Shown: positions 20,160 to 22,682 of the stretch, one piece after another
Layout of the letters: every line of letters starts with the position of its first letter
How positions within the stretch are numbered: position 1 is the stretch's first letter
Assembly: GCA_017561985.1 (NCBI GenBank)
Contig: JAFZAZ010000002.1
Location: 1-22,682 of the forward strand
From: Lachnospiraceae bacterium
GTDB taxonomy: Bacteria > Bacillota_A > Clostridia > Lachnospirales > Lachnospiraceae
Length of the DNA stretch: 22,682 nucleotides
Direction: 5' to 3'
Notes under the pieces: model-generated
What the model saw: the letters and a program-made list of their open reading frames with translations, nothing else
What the model was told of the DNA's origin: nothing
Database searches by the model: none
Made by a program: the position numbers and the translations under genes

Positions 20160-22445
20160 CTAGTACGAAACAGCGCACTTCTCCGTTATTTCAAATCCGT
20201 TTATCATTCCCTCGGGATCTTCCCCGAAGAACACATCGGTGTACAGCGACGGTATCGTCGCCGTCACCTCTGCTTCAAACCCATATATGCAGTCACGTAT
20301 CCGAAAATGATCATCGTACTTCATCCGGATGTTTGCCTGGATGAGATCCAGCGCACGGAGTGTCGACGTATCGGAGTTTCGGAACAACAGAAACAGCAAA
20401 AGATAATGCTTGTACTTAAGCCCGATTCCCGCCGGTGACACATATTCCTGCGCCTTTTCGATCCGTTTTGCCCGTGTCATCATAACCGCATCGGAGAGCG
20501 ACAGCTGAAAATTCCCTGAGTTTACAACCAAAGGTACAGCTTTTCCCTGAATCAACTCGGCCGTCTCCAGATACGCATTCTGTATCGCCCAAACCGCCAT
20601 GATCAGATACTGTGCGATCTTAATCAGAAACGGCAACGGCAGCAGCGAGAGAAGCTCGGCCGCAATCACAAGTGCCTCCGCACGTTTCGCGGAATTCGTA
20701 AACACGTGCACCAGATTCATCACAACGCGCAGACCCAGTATGCTCCGTGTGGCGGCCTTCTGATTGTCGGAGTCCTTATTCTTGCCGTATAAAAGATACT
20801 CAAGTTCGTAGTCGAGAACACTGTCCGATTCCAAATCGCCATCCGCGAAACTTCTCATATGTGTGTTGAAGTACGTGACCAGCAGAAGTTTTTCCGACAG
20901 CGCAACCACGCCGTCAGCCAGGCTGTCCAGAAGCGTTCTGAAGAAGTTTCCCTCCAGGATGCGCTTCAGAAAATCAGCGCTGAGTCTGCCTTCGGTCGGA
21001 AGCGCCGGAACCAGATACAGGCTTTCAATCTCTCCATACGTCTGTGCCGACGGTCGATCCGTCTCCCACCGAAGCGAGCTGCTTGAAAGCGAAATATCCT
21101 TCGGATACACTCCACCGGTGATTCCGTTTGCAACGACATCCTTGACAGCGGTCCAGAACGAAGAGTTCCCGGCGGAAATCTTCACCGAAGAATAATCCAG
21201 TTCCAAAGCGGTCAGACGATACTCCCGAAAAACTTCTGGCAGTGTCCGATAAAGCTCCTTCCATTCCTGAAAAGTCCTCGGAATCCGAAGAAGCTTCTCC
21301 TTTGCAGTCTTCAAAATGACAAGATTACTCTCAAGCGTCTCCTTCATCCTGCGAAACGGGTACTCCGTCCCGTCACCGGTATCTCCGAGATACCGCTTCA
21401 TCGTTTTGATGCTCGACTGCAATGCCTGATATGTATCGTTGTTCAACATGGATCTCACGGATTCCACATAACTCTCAAAATCCTTCACAAGCGGACGATA
21501 TTTGTCCTGCATCGCAATCAGATCATCCACAAGTTTGATTGCAGACTCTGTCGGTTCGCATGCGTCCGTCACCGCAGTGATCAATTTCATGTGTCCGATC
21601 GAAACCGTATCATTCACCTCGGCCCCCGTGATCCTTTCCAATTCCGCCCGCACGGCTTCCGCAGTCTCCGCCAGCGCCGTATAATGCGGCTGTAGCAGCC
21701 CGTAAAATGTCTCGTTGTTCATGTGAACGGCCTTGGCACTCACCGGTCCTCTGACCGCCCGTTTGACGAACTTTTTCTCGGGCGTAAACGTCCCGTCTTT
21801 CGACAGTTTCACGCCGGCGGAATCCGTCGGAACACCATCAAGATACTTCATCAGTGCCAGGAGCTTTTCGTCAAACTTCGCCAGTTCGAGTTCAAGCTTC
21901 TGCTCCCGTTCCATGGCCGTCAGCGACGCTTCCGAATCCTTCAGAAGATGCACTGCCTTAAGCAGCATCTCCGCAAGTTCCTGAACTCCGCTCACAGCGC
22001 CCTCTTCGATCATCTGGTTTTTGCATATGGCAGCCCCGCCCTGCAACAGTCCGACGGACTTCGTGAGTGCGACATCCGCAATCTCGTACGCATAACTGTA
22101 ATAAGACCTGCTCTCGCCGGAATAACCGGTTGGCTTCCCATCGCTCGGTTGTGCCGATGCTTCTGCGCATTTGGCAAGCTCCTCGCGGATGTCTACGTCA
22201 TACAGTCCGTAAATCCCGTAATCATCAAAAAGCGGCGCATAATACGACCCCAGCACGGATTCCGACGCCGTTTGTACATTCATTCTCACCATCGCAACCG
22301 CCCCCTGCTGCCTGGCGGACTCAAGCCCGACCAGTACAAGCGAAACAATCAGGAGAAACACTACCGTCATCATGATCGTGACGGCTCCGTCCACTCTCCC
22401 GGGCCGTGCGATATCCCTTTCCCGCAAATCACTGCGCGGGATCAT
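20160..22445 (-). CDS. DUF5702-like Tad-locus protein
   Basis: The 761-residue protein has a basic N-terminus, one helix near residues 20-43 (GAVTIMMTVVFLLIVSLVLV) and then GLESARQQGA, the pattern of DUF5702 proteins in Clostridia Tad loci and similar to TadG-type pseudopilins. The long extracellular part is largely helical, with many heptad-like Leu-rich stretches between residues 150 and 400, and a hydrophobic stretch near 605-640 (AELLSLLPLPFLIKIAQYLIMAVW). The ATG overlaps the stop of the small pilin-like gene by 4 bases (22442-22445), with GAGG nine bases upstream. It may act as a structural or anchoring part of the pilus; the exact function is unknown. Confidence 0.83.
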   Translation of the reverse strand: MIPRSDLRERDIARPGRVDGAVTIMMTVVFLLIVSLVLVGLESARQQGAVAMVRMNVQTASESVLGSYYAPLFDDYGIYGLYDVDIREELAKCAEASAQPSDGKPTGYSGESRSYYSYAYEIADVALTKSVGLLQGGAAICKNQMIEEGAVSGVQELAEMLLKAVHLLKDSEASLTAMEREQKLELELAKFDEKLLALMKYLDGVPTDSAGVKLSKDGTFTPEKKFVKRAVRGPVSAKAVHMNNETFYGLLQPHYTALAETAEAVRAELERITGAEVNDTVSIGHMKLITAVTDACEPTESAIKLVDDLIAMQDKYRPLVKDFESYVESVRSMLNNDTYQALQSSIKTMKRYLGDTGDGTEYPFRRMKETLESNLVILKTAKEKLLRIPRTFQEWKELYRTLPEVFREYRLTALELDYSSVKISAGNSSFWTAVKDVVANGITGGVYPKDISLSSSSLRWETDRPSAQTYGEIESLYLVPALPTEGRLSADFLKRILEGNFFRTLLDSLADGVVALSEKLLLVTYFNTHMRSFADGDLESDSVLDYELEYLLYGKNKDSDNQKAATRSILGLRVVMNLVHVFTNSAKRAEALVIAAELLSLLPLPFLIKIAQYLIMAVWAIQNAYLETAELIQGKAVPLVVNSGNFQLSLSDAVMMTRAKRIEKAQEYVSPAGIGLKYKHYLLLFLLFRNSDTSTLRALDLIQANIRMKYDDHFRIRDCIYGFEAEVTATIPSLYTDVFFGEDPEGMINGFEITEKCAVSY

Positions 22446-22576
22446 TTTACAATCGCCTCGGAATTGAGTTTGATAGAACTGAATGCCGAACTTACGATGG
22501 ACGTGATTTCGTTTTTAAAGATCAGCACCAGACCGATCAGGATCACGAATAAATACACAACACCCCTCGAAAGCAT
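22442..22576 (-). CDS. small Flp1-type pilin-like protein
   Basis: The 44-residue product reads as a short leader (MLSRG), a helix VVYLFVILIGLVLIF, and an amphipathic tail KNEITSIVSSAFSSIK. This resembles the C-terminal half of Flp1-type class IVb pilins of Clostridia (helix followed by IFK-x2-IT). The usual Glu five residues after the processed Gly is not present. The start is uncertain: the same frame is open to a TTG at 22639 (65 residues), with a GTG at 22606 also possible; no start has a strong ribosome binding site. Its stop overlaps the DUF5702-like start by 4 bases. The 100 or so bases to the window edge are AT-rich with no clear gene. Confidence 0.6.
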   Translation of the reverse strand: MLSRGVVYLFVILIGLVLIFKNEITSIVSSAFSSIKLNSEAIVK

Positions 22577-22682
22577 ATTGTTTTCTGGTCTTCCAACACA
22601 AAACACATTGCATTCTTTGTGTTTTTCAAGTGACAACAAGTAAACATAATGATATAATTTTCTTCACAAATGTCACACACAA

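Noticed and set aside
20020..20178. 53-codon upstream extension of the TadE-like gene
   Set aside because: It overlaps the preceding gene, covers the inverted repeat, lacks a ribosome binding site, and would put a non-leader sequence before the pseudopilin leader.
1..22682. Search for CRISPR arrays, insertion sequences, phage genes and attachment sites
   Set aside because: No regularly spaced repeats, transposase or integrase motifs, or flanking duplications were seen by eye.

Overview
The window looks like chromosomal DNA from an anaerobic Clostridia-class Firmicute. The family is probably Lachnospiraceae or Oscillospirales type; this is inferred from gene content, not proven. The evidence is an [FeFe]-hydrogenase maturation pair (hydG-hydF), strong AGGAGG-type ribosome binding sites, TTGACA/TACAAT-type promoters, tRNA genes without encoded CCA, ECF sigma modules with a DUF4179-like anti-sigma partner, and a Clostridia-style Tad/Flp pilus locus (DUF5702, TadE-like, prepilin peptidase, DUF6382). 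No insertion sequence, CRISPR array or prophage gene was seen.

Layout. 1-749 (-) is the N-terminal part of a Sua5-type tRNA threonylcarbamoyladenylate synthase, transcribed divergently from hydG-hydF (956-3681, +), which ends in a terminator overlapping the hydF stop codon. 3826-4556 (-) holds two small membrane proteins of unknown function. 4823-6449 (-) is an ECF sigma factor followed by its membrane anti-sigma factor. 6575-11272 (-) is a tightly overlapping six-gene unit: sensor histidine kinase, OmpR-type response regulator, second ECF sigma factor, 60-residue single-pass membrane protein, seven-helix membrane protein and PrsW-type intramembrane protease. Two valine tRNA genes (11495-11646, -) lie downstream of citrate synthase (11717-13099, -). 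An SDR oxidoreductase and an E2/CAT-fold protein form a small unit (13210-14994, -). 15296-16249 (+) is a carbohydrate-binding beta-helix-type lipoprotein. 16363-16974 (-) is a cytidylate-kinase-like protein. From 17089 to the right edge (-) runs the distal part of a Tad-type pilus operon, whose ATPase and platform genes presumably lie beyond the window.

How the genes may work together. The most unusual part is 4823-11272. There, a two-component system, two ECF sigma factors, one recognisable anti-sigma factor and a site-1-protease-like PrsW homologue lie in one direction with almost no space between genes. This would fit an envelope-sensing cascade in which phosphorelay signalling and regulated proteolysis meet on sigma factor release. 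The Tad locus encodes pseudopilins, one of which carries two tandem His/Cys modules that may bind metal. The remaining genes are metabolic or housekeeping.
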